64,000 bases of DNA from Deinococcus depolymerans (GTDB lineage: Bacteria > Deinococcota > Deinococci > Deinococcales > Deinococcaceae), in NCBI RefSeq assembly GCF_039522025.1, contig NZ_BAAADB010000021.1:1-64000 (forward strand). The letters are read 5' to 3'. Each line of letters begins with the position of its first letter. The stretch's first letter is position 1. Positions 51,392 to 59,398 of this stretch are shown here, in pieces. The position numbers and the translations under genes were made by a program. The notes below the pieces were generated by a model. The model worked only from the letters and a program-made list of their open reading frames with translations, did not search any database and was not told where the DNA came from.

Positions 51392-52252
51392 ATGCTGCGC
51401 CGCGCCCTGAGCACCCTCGGCTGGACAGCGGCGGGAGTGGCGGCGCTGGGCGTCGCCAACACCTACCGCTTCCAGATCACCACCCACCGCGCTCCGCTGC
51501 CCGGCCTGACCCGCCCGGTACGGATCGCGCACCTCAGCGACCTGCACTACGGGGTCTTCATGCGCCGCCGCTCGGTGCGCCGCTGGGTGCAGGCCACCCG
51601 GCAGGCCCGGCCGGACGTGATCGTCGTGACCGGCGACTTCCTGGACAGCGGTGTCGGGCGGCGCCGGCACGGGAAACTGCTGGCCGAACTCGCCCACCTG
51701 CACGCCCCGCTGGGCGTGTACGCCGTGTGGGGCAACCACGACTGGACCAGCCTGAACACCAACGCCACCCGCCAGGATTTCGCCGAGCAGCTGGCCGGGG
51801 TGGGGGTGCGGCTCATCAACAACGCGGGCGTGCAGGTCCGGGACGATCTGTTCGTCGCGGGCGTGGACGACTGGTGGTTCGGTCAGCAGGACCTCGCCGC
51901 GGCGCTCGGCGAACACGCGGGCGGCGCGGTGGTGCTGCTGGCCCACAACCCCGACTACCTGTCACAGGTGCCGGCCTGGGTGGGCCTGACGCTCAGCGGG
52001 CACACGCACGGTGGGCAGGTCCGCCTCCCGCTGTTCGGCCCGCTGAAACGCCGCAGCACCCTCCTGAACGTGCTGCGCGGCTGGGTGCGCGGGGACCGGA
52101 TCGTGCAGTCGCCTGCCGAGGGGACGCCCGCGCCGACGCCGAACGGGCAGGCGCTGGGGTTCGTGTCGCGTGGGCTGGGGGTCACGGGTGTGCCGCTGCG
52201 CTGGGACTGCCCGGCAGAACTGGTGCTGCTCGACCTGCATGAACCCACCTGA
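51392..52252 (+). CDS. Membrane-anchored metallophosphoesterase (YaeI-like)
   Basis: 286 residues. One N-terminal hydrophobic segment (about 7-25), then a calcineurin-like fold with RIAHLSDLHYGVF (DxH), VVTGDFLDSG (GDxxD), YAVWGNHDWTS (GNHD), VLLAHNPDYL and LSGHTHGGQVRLP. Matches the YaeI/YkuE group of membrane-associated phosphoesterases acting on lipid-type substrates. Leaderless start at 51392. Confidence 0.85.
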   Translation: MLRRALSTLGWTAAGVAALGVANTYRFQITTHRAPLPGLTRPVRIAHLSDLHYGVFMRRRSVRRWVQATRQARPDVIVVTGDFLDSGVGRRRHGKLLAELAHLHAPLGVYAVWGNHDWTSLNTNATRQDFAEQLAGVGVRLINNAGVQVRDDLFVAGVDDWWFGQQDLAAALGEHAGGAVVLLAHNPDYLSQVPAWVGLTLSGHTHGGQVRLPLFGPLKRRSTLLNVLRGWVRGDRIVQSPAEGTPAPTPNGQALGFVSRGLGVTGVPLRWDCPAELVLLDLHEPT

Positions 52253-52417
52253 TCCCCGGACCGCGCCCTTCCGTGCCTGTTCCCGTGGGGAAAACGCGTC
52301 CAGTACGCACTTTCCGCGGCTTCCTCACAGGAGGGCCGTGAGCGGCCGGGTCAGTCCTTGTGGGATGTTCAGGACCTGTCTTGTGGCCGCGGCCTGTTCA
52401 CACTAATGCCAATTGGT

Positions 52418-52447
52418 TTGAAAAACAGACCCGCGGGCCATTACACT
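52418..52447 (+). promoter_or_regulatory. Promoter of the recombinase leader ORF
   Basis: TTGAAA (52418-52423), 18-nt spacer, TACACT (52442-52447), then 8 nt to the ATG of a 13-codon ORF. Bases 52253-52417 contain no gene. Confidence 0.7.
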
Positions 52448-52455
52448 GCCGGGAC

Positions 52456-52497
52456 ATGATCCCATTGCCGCTGCATTCTTCCCGGCGGGCCGCGTGA
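52456..52497 (+). CDS. 13-residue leader peptide coupled to the recombinase gene
   Basis: ATG-initiated ORF encoding [13 protein letters not shown]; its TGA overlaps the GTG start of the recombinase (GTGA). It sits 8 nt after the -10 box. Same -10-to-ATG distance, same 13 codons and a stop/start overlap as the leader at 36407, although the peptide sequences are unrelated. Confidence 0.5.
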   Translation: MIPLPLHSSRRAA

Positions 52498-53444
52498 CCC
52501 TCGTCCAGCTGCGCAACGCGGTCACCATCAGCGGTCTCGACGACCGCGCCCTGCGTGTCCGGGCGGTCGAGGCCGCCAGCACCTACGACGACGACATGCT
52601 CACGATGATCACGCACGCCTACATGACCGTCGCCAGCCGCAAGGGCGCCCGCACCAGCCGCCGCACCCTGGAAGCCTACGCCCTGGCCGTCAAGGACTAC
52701 GTCCGCTGGGCCGAGCAGAGCGGCGTGTCGGTCCTGCGACCGGGCCGCCGTGACGGTGGCCGCTACGTCGCGCACCTGCAGACCCGCCCCAGCCGCGGCC
52801 GGGGCCGCTGCGGGCCGCTGTCCGCCGCGACGGCCGCGCAGTACGTGGCCGGCGCGCGCGCCCTGTACCGTGCGCTCAGCTGGGCCGGTGCCACCGACGC
52901 CCACCCCTTCCAGGACGCGCACGTCGCGCCGGACCCCACGCCCGGCATCGTGAAGAACCCCCCCTACCTGCACGAGGTCGACCAGGTGCTGGCGCACTGT
53001 GACGCGCGTCTGGCCGCGCTGCTGCTGCTGTGCGCCCATGCCGGGCTGCGCGTGAGCGAGGCGCTGGCTGTCACGACCGCCGACCTGCACGGGTCCTCCC
53101 TGACGGTGCGCGGCAAGGGTGGCCGGGTCCGGCGGGTGCCGCTGGGCCGCCGGGTCCGCGAGGCCCTGGGTGCGGCGCCGCCCGTCACGGCCGACGGGCG
53201 GCTGTTCGACTGGAAGTACGCGCAGGCCACGTACCGTATGCGCAAGGCCTTCCGCGCGGCCGGGCACGCCGAGGCGTGGCGGGGCTTTCACGCGGCCCGC
53301 AAGCATTCCGGTACGCGGCTGTACCAGGCGACGCGGGATTTCACGCGGGTGGGCCTGTTCCTGGGGCACGCGTCCGTCGATACCACCCGCCGGTACGTGG
53401 CCGTGCAGGACAACGATGTGGCGGGTGAGGTCGAGTTCTTCTGA
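52494..53444 (+). CDS. Orphan tyrosine recombinase (phage-integrase family)
   Basis: 316 residues. SAM-like core-binding domain (about 35-130) and catalytic domain with all active residues visible: Arg in [10 protein letters not shown], Lys in [12 protein letters not shown], His-x-x-Arg in [10 protein letters not shown], His in [10 protein letters not shown] and Tyr in RRYVAV. No phage or plasmid genes adjoin, so it may be a XerC/D paralogue or a remnant of an element. GTG start coupled to a 13-codon leader. The TGA stop begins repeat E. Confidence 0.88.
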   Translation: MTLVQLRNAVTISGLDDRALRVRAVEAASTYDDDMLTMITHAYMTVASRKGARTSRRTLEAYALAVKDYVRWAEQSGVSVLRPGRRDGGRYVAHLQTRPSRGRGRCGPLSAATAAQYVAGARALYRALSWAGATDAHPFQDAHVAPDPTPGIVKNPPYLHEVDQVLAHCDARLAALLLLCAHAGLRVSEALAVTTADLHGSSLTVRGKGGRVRRVPLGRRVREALGAAPPVTADGRLFDWKYAQATYRMRKAFRAAGHAEAWRGFHAARKHSGTRLYQATRDFTRVGLFLGHASVDTTRRYVAVQDNDVAGEVEFF

Positions 53445-53588
53445 TGTCGTACGGACTCGGATTGAATGGCTTACAGAGCCGTTCAATCCGGGCGAGGCGA
53501 GGAGGCGCTGGGCGGGTTCCGGACGTTGCGTTGACAGATCGGACCACCACCGATCTGTGAACGAAACAAACGGCAGTCCGTATCAGGG
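53442..53588 (+). repeat. Dispersed intergenic repeat, copy E
   Basis: About 147 bp from TGATGTCGTACGGACTCGG to GCAGTCCGTATCA. It includes ATTGAATGGCTTACAGAGCC, then GTTCAATCC as a hairpin, a GGGCGAGGCGAGGAGG block, GGGTTCCGGACGTTG, and inner pair ACAGATCGG/CCGATCTGT. Its first TGA is the stop codon of the recombinase gene. Confidence 0.88.
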
Positions 53589-54072
53589 AGACGCGGACGG
53601 TCGCTCTCTGTTGTTGGTGTTCTTGCTGGAAGGGCGCGGTCAAGAAGGGCCTGTTCAATATATTGATGTTTATATGAAATGAACCAAGATGCCGGGCTGC
53701 AGAGGTGGGCATCGCCTGCCCGTTGCAGGCAGACGCCTCCTCGGAGCGCACGCCGGCGCAGGAGCAGCATCCTGGGAACCCCGGTTGAGTCGCCAGCGCT
53801 CCCGGCAGAGACCGGAGGTTCAGGCAGTAATGGGGAATGATCCGCAGGGAAGCCCGTGGGACGGGAGGCGTGGTTCGGGTGGAATCACGGAGCAATGCCG
53901 GTACGGACGCCTGGGCCTTAGCCCATGCCTGCGGCCTGTCCCATCCGGAAGCCGGGTGGCATCAGGACCCTCCGATGCCCGGGGTGCAGGAGGGCAGCTC
54001 GGACTCTCCCCCCTCTACCTCCTCTTCCTCCGCATTCATATACAACTGAATACATTGAGTGCAGGCCAGAGC
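53589..54072. other. 484-bp gap with no recognisable gene
   Basis: Lower GC than its surroundings around 53645-53690 (AATATATTGATG and nearby) and 54030-54060. Short open frames exist on both strands but none has a start context, motif or length that supports it. It might be decayed mobile or imported DNA next to the recombinase. Confidence 0.4.
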
Positions 54073-55353
54073 TCAGCCGACCGGACCGACCAGCACAGCG
54101 CGGACATCGTTCAGGTTATGCCCCGTCAGGCCCGTCACCAGCGTGTCTCCCAGCGCCTCGAAGAAACCGTGCGAGTCATGCGAGCGCAGGAACGCCCGCA
54201 CGTCCAGCCCCGCCCGGACCGCCCGCGCGAAACTGTCCGGCGTGAGAAACGCCCCCGCCGCGGCGCTGCTTCCGTCCACGCCGTCACTGCCGGCCGACAG
54301 GGCGTACACTCCCTCCTCTCCCAGCGCCGCCAGCAGGGCCAGCGCGAACTCCAGGTTCCGCCCCCCACGGCCGCTGCCGCCCGTCAGCGTCACGGTCGCC
54401 TCGCCCCCCGAGAGCAGCACGACCGGCGCCGGAACCGGCGTGCCGTGCGCCCGGACCGACCGGATCACCGCCGCGTGAAACCCGGCCAGGACCTGCGCCT
54501 CGCCCGTGAAGGTATCACCGAGAATCACGGCCGGCACACCCCGCGCCCGCAGGAACGCCCGCGCCGCCTCCAGCAACGTGCGGTTCGAGCCGATCACCTC
54601 CCACGAGGCGTTCGGCAGCACCGCAGGCGTGCCGGCGCGTCCGCGGCGCAGGGACGCGCGGACTTCCGGGGCGGGCAGCGCGTACCGGTCGAGCACCGCG
54701 AGCGCGTCCGCCGGCGTGGTCGGGTCCGGGACGGCCGGGCCGCTCGCGATGAAGGCCGGGTCGTCCCCGACCACGTCCGAGAGGATCAGGGACCGGACGT
54801 GCGCGCGCGTGGCGGCGGCCAGCTGCCCACCCTTCACGCCGGACAGGTGACGGCGCACGGTGTTGATCTCATGAATGTCGGCGCCGCAGCGCAGCAGGTC
54901 ACGGGTGAGGGCCTGCTTGCCTTCCAGGGTCACGCCGCGCGGCAGGCACAGCAGCGCGCTGCCCCCGCCGGACAGCAGCAGCAGCGCCCGCTGCGAGGCC
55001 CCCAGCGCCCGCAGGCGCCCCAGGACCTCGCGGGCGGCCGCCTCGCTGCTCGCGTCCGGCACCGGGTGCGCGGCGGTCCGCACCACGGCGTGGGCGGGCA
55101 GGCCCGGCAGGTCCGTCCCGCCTGGCCCGGCCGGCCGGACGACCAGGGCCGGCACCTGCGGCCAGCGGGCCAGCGCGGCGCGCGCCATCGGCACGCTGGC
55201 CTTCCCGACCGCCAGGATCAGGTCGGGCTGCGCCTCCCGCGCCAGGTGCGGCGCGAGCAGCCGCTCCGGGGACGCCACCGTGAGTGCGTGCAGGAACGCG
55301 TCCCGCAGCAACGCACGCGGGTCGCCCAGGGAACCGGGCCGCAGGTCGGTCAT
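54073..55353 (-). CDS. Glycerate 2-kinase (MOFRL family)
   Basis: 426 residues. N-terminal DUF4147 domain with LILAVGKASVPMARAAL, LLLLSGGGSALLCLP and INTVRRHLSGVKGGQLA, and a C-terminal MOFRL domain with VVLLSGGEATVTLTGGSGRGGRNLEFALALL, and SAGSDGVDGSSAAAGAF. Converts glycerate to 2-phosphoglycerate with ATP. ATG at 55353 with GAGGAGG 8 nt upstream and a TATCAT box further up. Confidence 0.9.
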   Translation of the reverse strand: MTDLRPGSLGDPRALLRDAFLHALTVASPERLLAPHLAREAQPDLILAVGKASVPMARAALARWPQVPALVVRPAGPGGTDLPGLPAHAVVRTAAHPVPDASSEAAAREVLGRLRALGASQRALLLLSGGGSALLCLPRGVTLEGKQALTRDLLRCGADIHEINTVRRHLSGVKGGQLAAATRAHVRSLILSDVVGDDPAFIASGPAVPDPTTPADALAVLDRYALPAPEVRASLRRGRAGTPAVLPNASWEVIGSNRTLLEAARAFLRARGVPAVILGDTFTGEAQVLAGFHAAVIRSVRAHGTPVPAPVVLLSGGEATVTLTGGSGRGGRNLEFALALLAALGEEGVYALSAGSDGVDGSSAAAGAFLTPDSFARAVRAGLDVRAFLRSHDSHGFFEALGDTLVTGLTGHNLNDVRAVLVGPVG

Positions 55354-55601
55354 GGCTGCCTCCTCGGCCGGCGGGCGCGGCCTGCCATGATGATAGAGCC
55401 GCTTTCGACCGCGTCGGAAGTCTGTTCTTCCCATGCCTCCCTTCGCTGCTTCGCGGCTGTTCCCGTCCGTCCTGCCCGTCGACACTCACCCGCTCTCCTG
55501 CGGAGCGTGACAAGTCCGCCCGGCCAGACAGCCTGCCTCTTCATGGCCCATGCTCCAGACGCGAGCCGCGCCCATGACCCCCACGTTTCCCGGAGGACCA
55601 C

Positions 55602-56285
55602 CTGCCCGCCACGCCCACCCCGTCCGCCTTCCCTCCGCCGGGGCCCGTCACGCTGAGGGCCGTCACGCCCGCCGACCGCGCCGCGCTGGGCGCCGTCGCC
55701 CACGCCACCGGTTTCTTCGGTGAGCCGGCCCGGTACTTCCCGGACCGCGCGCTGTTCACGGCGCTGTGGATCGACCCCTACCTGCGCGGCGGTGTGGGCT
55801 GCCTGCTGGCCGAACGGGACGGGCAGCTCCTGGGGTACGTGCTGGGCCGCGCCGACCCGGGCGGGTACCGCCGGGCGCTGCTGGCCGCCGCAGGCCGGGT
55901 CGCGGGCCGGATCGTGCGGCCGGACACGCGCCTCAGCCTGCGGTACCTGCTGCGCGCCGCACGTCACCCCGGGCCGCACGCGGACGAACGGCAGTACCCG
56001 GCGCACCTGCACCTGAACCTGCTGCCCGGCGCGCGCGGTCAGGGCGTGGGCCGCCAGTTGCTGCTCGCGCACCTGCAGGCCCTGCGGGACGCGGGCGTGC
56101 CGGGCACGCAGCTCTCGACGACCACCGAGAACGTCGCGGCCCTCCGGCTGTACACCCGGGCCGGGTTCGAGGTCGCGGCGCAGCGGGACTCGGACCTGTG
56201 GACGCCGTGGCTGGGCCGCCCGGCGCGGCACGTGGTCATGGTTCAGTCCCTGCGGGCGCCGTCCCCGGCAACGCCTGCGGGCTGA
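55602..56285 (+). CDS. GNAT-family N-acetyltransferase with CTG start
   Basis: 227 residues if started at the CTG at 55602, which has GGAGG 5 nt upstream. No ATG, GTG or TTG lies in frame between there and 55788, well inside the fold. Acetyl-CoA motif A is visible as LHLNLLPGARGQGVGRQLLLAHLQAL, followed by TTTENVAALRLYTRAGFEV. The N-terminal part VTLRAVTPADRAALGAVAHA starts a typical GNAT. An insertion (about 85-125) is Arg-rich. Substrate unknown. The 3' end overlaps the convergent PIG-L gene by 50 bp. Confidence 0.75.
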   Translation: MPATPTPSAFPPPGPVTLRAVTPADRAALGAVAHATGFFGEPARYFPDRALFTALWIDPYLRGGVGCLLAERDGQLLGYVLGRADPGGYRRALLAAAGRVAGRIVRPDTRLSLRYLLRAARHPGPHADERQYPAHLHLNLLPGARGQGVGRQLLLAHLQALRDAGVPGTQLSTTTENVAALRLYTRAGFEVAAQRDSDLWTPWLGRPARHVVMVQSLRAPSPATPAG

Positions 56286-57285
56286 GAAGTTCGTTGCGGC
56301 GCACGAACGCCCGCATGAACCGCCCGAGCACCTCGGTCTGGGTGCCGTACGCCTCCACCGCCCGCCGCTTGGTGTCCTGCTGCGCCGGCGTGAGCGGCAC
56401 GCGCTGCCACGGCAGGGCCCGCGCGCGCGGCGGCACCGTCAGCGGCCCGTTCAGGTGCAGGCCCTTGGGAAGCGGCCACTCCAGTCCGCCGTGAACCACC
56501 CAGAACCGCAGGCGCTGCTCCGCGTGCCGCTCGGCCATCAGGCGCAGCGCCAGGAACGACACGGTCCGGTGGTCCGGGTGGAAGTCCTGCGGGGCGGGGG
56601 CGAGCACCACGTCCGGGTTCACGCGGCGCAGCACGCCGCGCAGGTCCGCCTCCAGCGCCTGCCCGGTGAAGGGCCGGCCGGGCCGCAGGGCGCCCCGCAC
56701 GTACACCGCCGCCGCGCCGGTCCGGGGTGAGGTGAGCGGCGAGGCGTAATGCAGGGTGAACAGCTGGAACAGCCCGCCGTCCGGGTAGCCCAGCATCAGA
56801 GTGTGCCGGGCGTCCACGCCCAGCAGGGCCACCGCCCGCCGCGCCTCGCTGGCGCGGACGTCACCGAGGGCACGCAGGTTCGCCGGGCCCGGATTCAGCA
56901 CCCGCTGCGTGAGGGCCGCGTCGAACTCGAAGCCGTCGCCGGGCGTGATCCACGCGACGAACACCTCCGCGCCCGCCGCGCGGGCCTGCAGGATCGAGGC
57001 CGCGCAGCACAGCGTCTCGTCGTCCGGGTGTGGGGAGAGGACCAGCACCCGCTGCCCGGCGCGGTAGGGCGGCGCGACCGGCAGGGCCTGCACGCGGGCG
57101 CCGCCGCGGTCCACCGGCGTCCACACCGGCAGGTTGATCCAGGCGGCGGCGACCAGCACGGCCCCCAGCGCGATCAGCCGGCGCCGTCCCCGGGGGGGGT
57201 CGGGCCGCGCCGCCCGGAACGGGGTGGTCCGCGCGGGGTCCGCAGGGCGGGGCAGGTCGGGCGGGCGGGGCATGCGGGGCATCAT
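56236..57285 (-). CDS. PIG-L/LmbE-family deacetylase
   Basis: 349 residues. A short Arg/Pro-rich cytoplasmic end and one membrane segment (about 36-52) precede the deacetylase domain: VLVLSPHPDDETLCCAASIL (zinc motif HPDDE), VAWITPGDG, MLGYPDGGLFQLF, and APQDFHPDHRTVSFLAL with the third zinc ligand. These zinc enzymes remove acetyl groups from GlcNAc-containing molecules; membrane anchoring suggests an envelope substrate. Bacillithiol BshB enzymes share the domain but are soluble. Confidence 0.82.
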   Translation of the reverse strand: MMPRMPRPPDLPRPADPARTTPFRAARPDPPRGRRRLIALGAVLVAAAWINLPVWTPVDRGGARVQALPVAPPYRAGQRVLVLSPHPDDETLCCAASILQARAAGAEVFVAWITPGDGFEFDAALTQRVLNPGPANLRALGDVRASEARRAVALLGVDARHTLMLGYPDGGLFQLFTLHYASPLTSPRTGAAAVYVRGALRPGRPFTGQALEADLRGVLRRVNPDVVLAPAPQDFHPDHRTVSFLALRLMAERHAEQRLRFWVVHGGLEWPLPKGLHLNGPLTVPPRARALPWQRVPLTPAQQDTKRRAVEAYGTQTEVLGRFMRAFVRRNELLSPQALPGTAPAGTEP

Positions 57286-57357
57286 AGCCCCCGGCCCGCA
57301 CCCGGGCCGCGCTCACGTCACCTTCACGGCCGGCCGGGTGCGGCAGACTCGGCGCTG

Positions 57358-59226
57358 ATGAGTGCTCCTTTCCGGGGCGGCCCGGTCTCCCCCGCCCGCC
57401 CGACCCCCACGCCCCCCGAACCGCCCCTGACGCCGGCCGAACGGTGGCGGGACCTGCAGGCCACGCTGAGACTGGTGTGGACGGCCAGTCCGCGCCACGC
57501 ACTGACCTTCGCGGCCACCAGTCTGCTGGGCAGCGCCCTGCCGGCCGCGAACCTGCTTGTCGGCAAGCACCTGCTCGACGCGGTGGCGCAGGCGGCGCAG
57601 GGGCAGGTCACGTACCGCGCCCTGCTGGGCCTGCTGGCCGCGCAGGTGGGGCTGGTGATCCTGGGCAGCCTGCTGGGAACCGTGCAGAACGCCGCGCAGC
57701 AGTTACTGGGTGACAGCCTGCAGCACACTGTCAGCCGCCGCATCCTGGACAAGGCCACCACCCTGAGCGTCGAGGCCTTCGAGAATGCCGACACCTACGA
57801 CCGCCTTCAGCAGGCGTACCGGGAGGTCGGGTCGCGGCCGCTGGGGGTCGCCACGCAGCTGGTGTCCCTGGCGGGCGCGGTCGTGACGCTGGGATCGGTG
57901 GGGGCGCTCATGACGCAGCTGGGCGTGTGGGTGCTGCCGCTGGTCGTGCTGGCCAGCGTGCCGGGCGTGATCATCAGTAACCGTTTCGGGGTGGAAGGCT
58001 ACCGCATGCTGCGCCGGCAGACGCACGACGCCCGCGTGCAGAACTACCTGGGCAGCCTGCTGACCTCGGACACGCTGGTCAAGGAGGTGCGGCTGTTCGG
58101 GTTCGAGCCGTACCTGCTGGACCGCTGGCGTACCTACTACCTGGGGTTCCGCACGCAGCTCGAGACGCTGGTGCGGCAGCGGTCCGCGTGGAACTTCGGG
58201 GCGTCACTGCTCTCCGCGCTGCTGATCGGCGTGGCGAGCGCCCTGATCCTGCGGCGGGCGGCGGCCGGGCAGATCAGCGTGGGGGATTTCAGCGTGTTCG
58301 TGCTGGGGATCGCGCAGGTGCAGGCGACCGTCAGCGGCCTGCTGACCGGCGTGAGCGGCATCTACCAGAACCTGCTGTACATGCGTAACCTCTACGCCTT
58401 CCTGGAACTGCCGGGCCGGGACCTGGACGCCGGGGACACCTGGGAGGGCCGCATCGAGACCATCGAGTTCCGGGACGTGGCGTTCCGTTACCCGCTGACC
58501 GAACGGGACGTGCTGCGCGGCGTGAACTTCACGGTGCGGCGCGGCGAGTCACTGGCCCTCGTCGGGGAGAACGGGGCGGGCAAGACCACGGTCGTGAAGC
58601 TGCTGACGCTGCTGTTCCAGCCGACGGGCGGGCAGATCCTCCTGAACGGCCAGGACGCCGCGCGGTTCAGTCCGCGCAGCGTGCAGCGCGAGATGAGCAT
58701 CATCTTCCAGGATTTCGGGCAGTACCAGATGACCGCCCGTGACAACGTCGCCCTGGCCGAGAGCGGCCGCCTGAACGACGACGCGGGCGTGCAGCGCGCC
58801 GTGGCGAGCGCCGGGGCCGGGTTCGTGGACAGCCTGCCGGGCGGGCTGGACACCCCGCTGGGCCGGCTGTTCCAGGGGGGGCGGCAGCTGTCGGGCGGGC
58901 AGTGGCAGCGGCTGGCGCTGGCCCGGCTGTACTTCCGGAACGCGTCGGTGCTGGTGTTCGACGAGCCGACCGCCGCGCTCGACGCCCGCGCGGAATTCGA
59001 GACCATCCAGGCGCTGCGGGCCGAGGCGGCCGGGCGCATCACGCTGATCATCTCGCACCGCTTCTCGACCGTGCGGCTGGCCGACACCATCGTCATGCTG
59101 GAGGGCGGCCAGATCACCGAGAGCGGCAGTCACGACGCGCTGATGGCGCGGCGCGGCCGGTACGCGCAACTGTATGAGCTGCAGGCCAGCGGGTACGCCC
59201 CGTCCGGCGGGGCCGGCAGCCACTGA
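57358..59226 (+). CDS. ABC-type exporter, fused permease and ATPase
   Basis: 622 residues. Six-helix permease (about 45-340) and C-terminal ATPase: Walker A VGENGAGKTTVVKLL, Q-loop FQDFGQYQM, signature LSGGQWQRLALARLY, Walker B VLVFDEPTAALDA, and ISHRFSTVRLAD. The family is the MsbA/LmrA-like half-exporter group that dimerises. Substrate unknown. ATG at 57358; a much longer upstream frame is a shadow of the PIG-L gene. The TGA stop is the first codon of dispersed repeat F. Confidence 0.88.
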   Translation: MSAPFRGGPVSPARPTPTPPEPPLTPAERWRDLQATLRLVWTASPRHALTFAATSLLGSALPAANLLVGKHLLDAVAQAAQGQVTYRALLGLLAAQVGLVILGSLLGTVQNAAQQLLGDSLQHTVSRRILDKATTLSVEAFENADTYDRLQQAYREVGSRPLGVATQLVSLAGAVVTLGSVGALMTQLGVWVLPLVVLASVPGVIISNRFGVEGYRMLRRQTHDARVQNYLGSLLTSDTLVKEVRLFGFEPYLLDRWRTYYLGFRTQLETLVRQRSAWNFGASLLSALLIGVASALILRRAAAGQISVGDFSVFVLGIAQVQATVSGLLTGVSGIYQNLLYMRNLYAFLELPGRDLDAGDTWEGRIETIEFRDVAFRYPLTERDVLRGVNFTVRRGESLALVGENGAGKTTVVKLLTLLFQPTGGQILLNGQDAARFSPRSVQREMSIIFQDFGQYQMTARDNVALAESGRLNDDAGVQRAVASAGAGFVDSLPGGLDTPLGRLFQGGRQLSGGQWQRLALARLYFRNASVLVFDEPTAALDARAEFETIQALRAEAAGRITLIISHRFSTVRLADTIVMLEGGQITESGSHDALMARRGRYAQLYELQASGYAPSGGAGSH

Positions 59227-59384
59227 TACGGACTCGGATTGAATGGGCTTTGCAGCCCATTCAATCCGAGCGGATGCGACTCGTAGAGCTGCTCCGCAGA
59301 GCAGGAGAAAACCGGATTCCGGACGTGGAGTTGGCTGATCGGTGGTGTTCCGATCTGTCAACGAAATAAACGGAATCCGTATGA
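59224..59384 (+). repeat. Dispersed intergenic repeat, copy F
   Basis: About 161 bp. It begins TGATACGGACTCGGATTGAA, whose TGA is the ABC exporter stop codon, and ends GGAATCCGTATGACA. TGGGCTTTGCAGCCCA is a hairpin, followed by GATTCCGGACGTGGAGTTG and the inner pair TGATCGG/CCGATCTGTCA. It resembles copy A most closely, sharing the CTGCTCCGCAGAG block. Confidence 0.88.
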
Positions 59385-59398
59385 CACGGCCGCGCCGC

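Noticed and set aside
53837..54049. 70-codon ORF between repeat E and the glycerate kinase gene
   Set aside because: No ribosome site, Ser/Pro low complexity, no recognisable feature.
56749..57357. Upstream in-frame extension of the ABC exporter (825-codon reading)
   Set aside because: The extension runs antisense through the PIG-L gene, is low complexity and lacks any motif. ATG at 57358 gives a normal exporter length.
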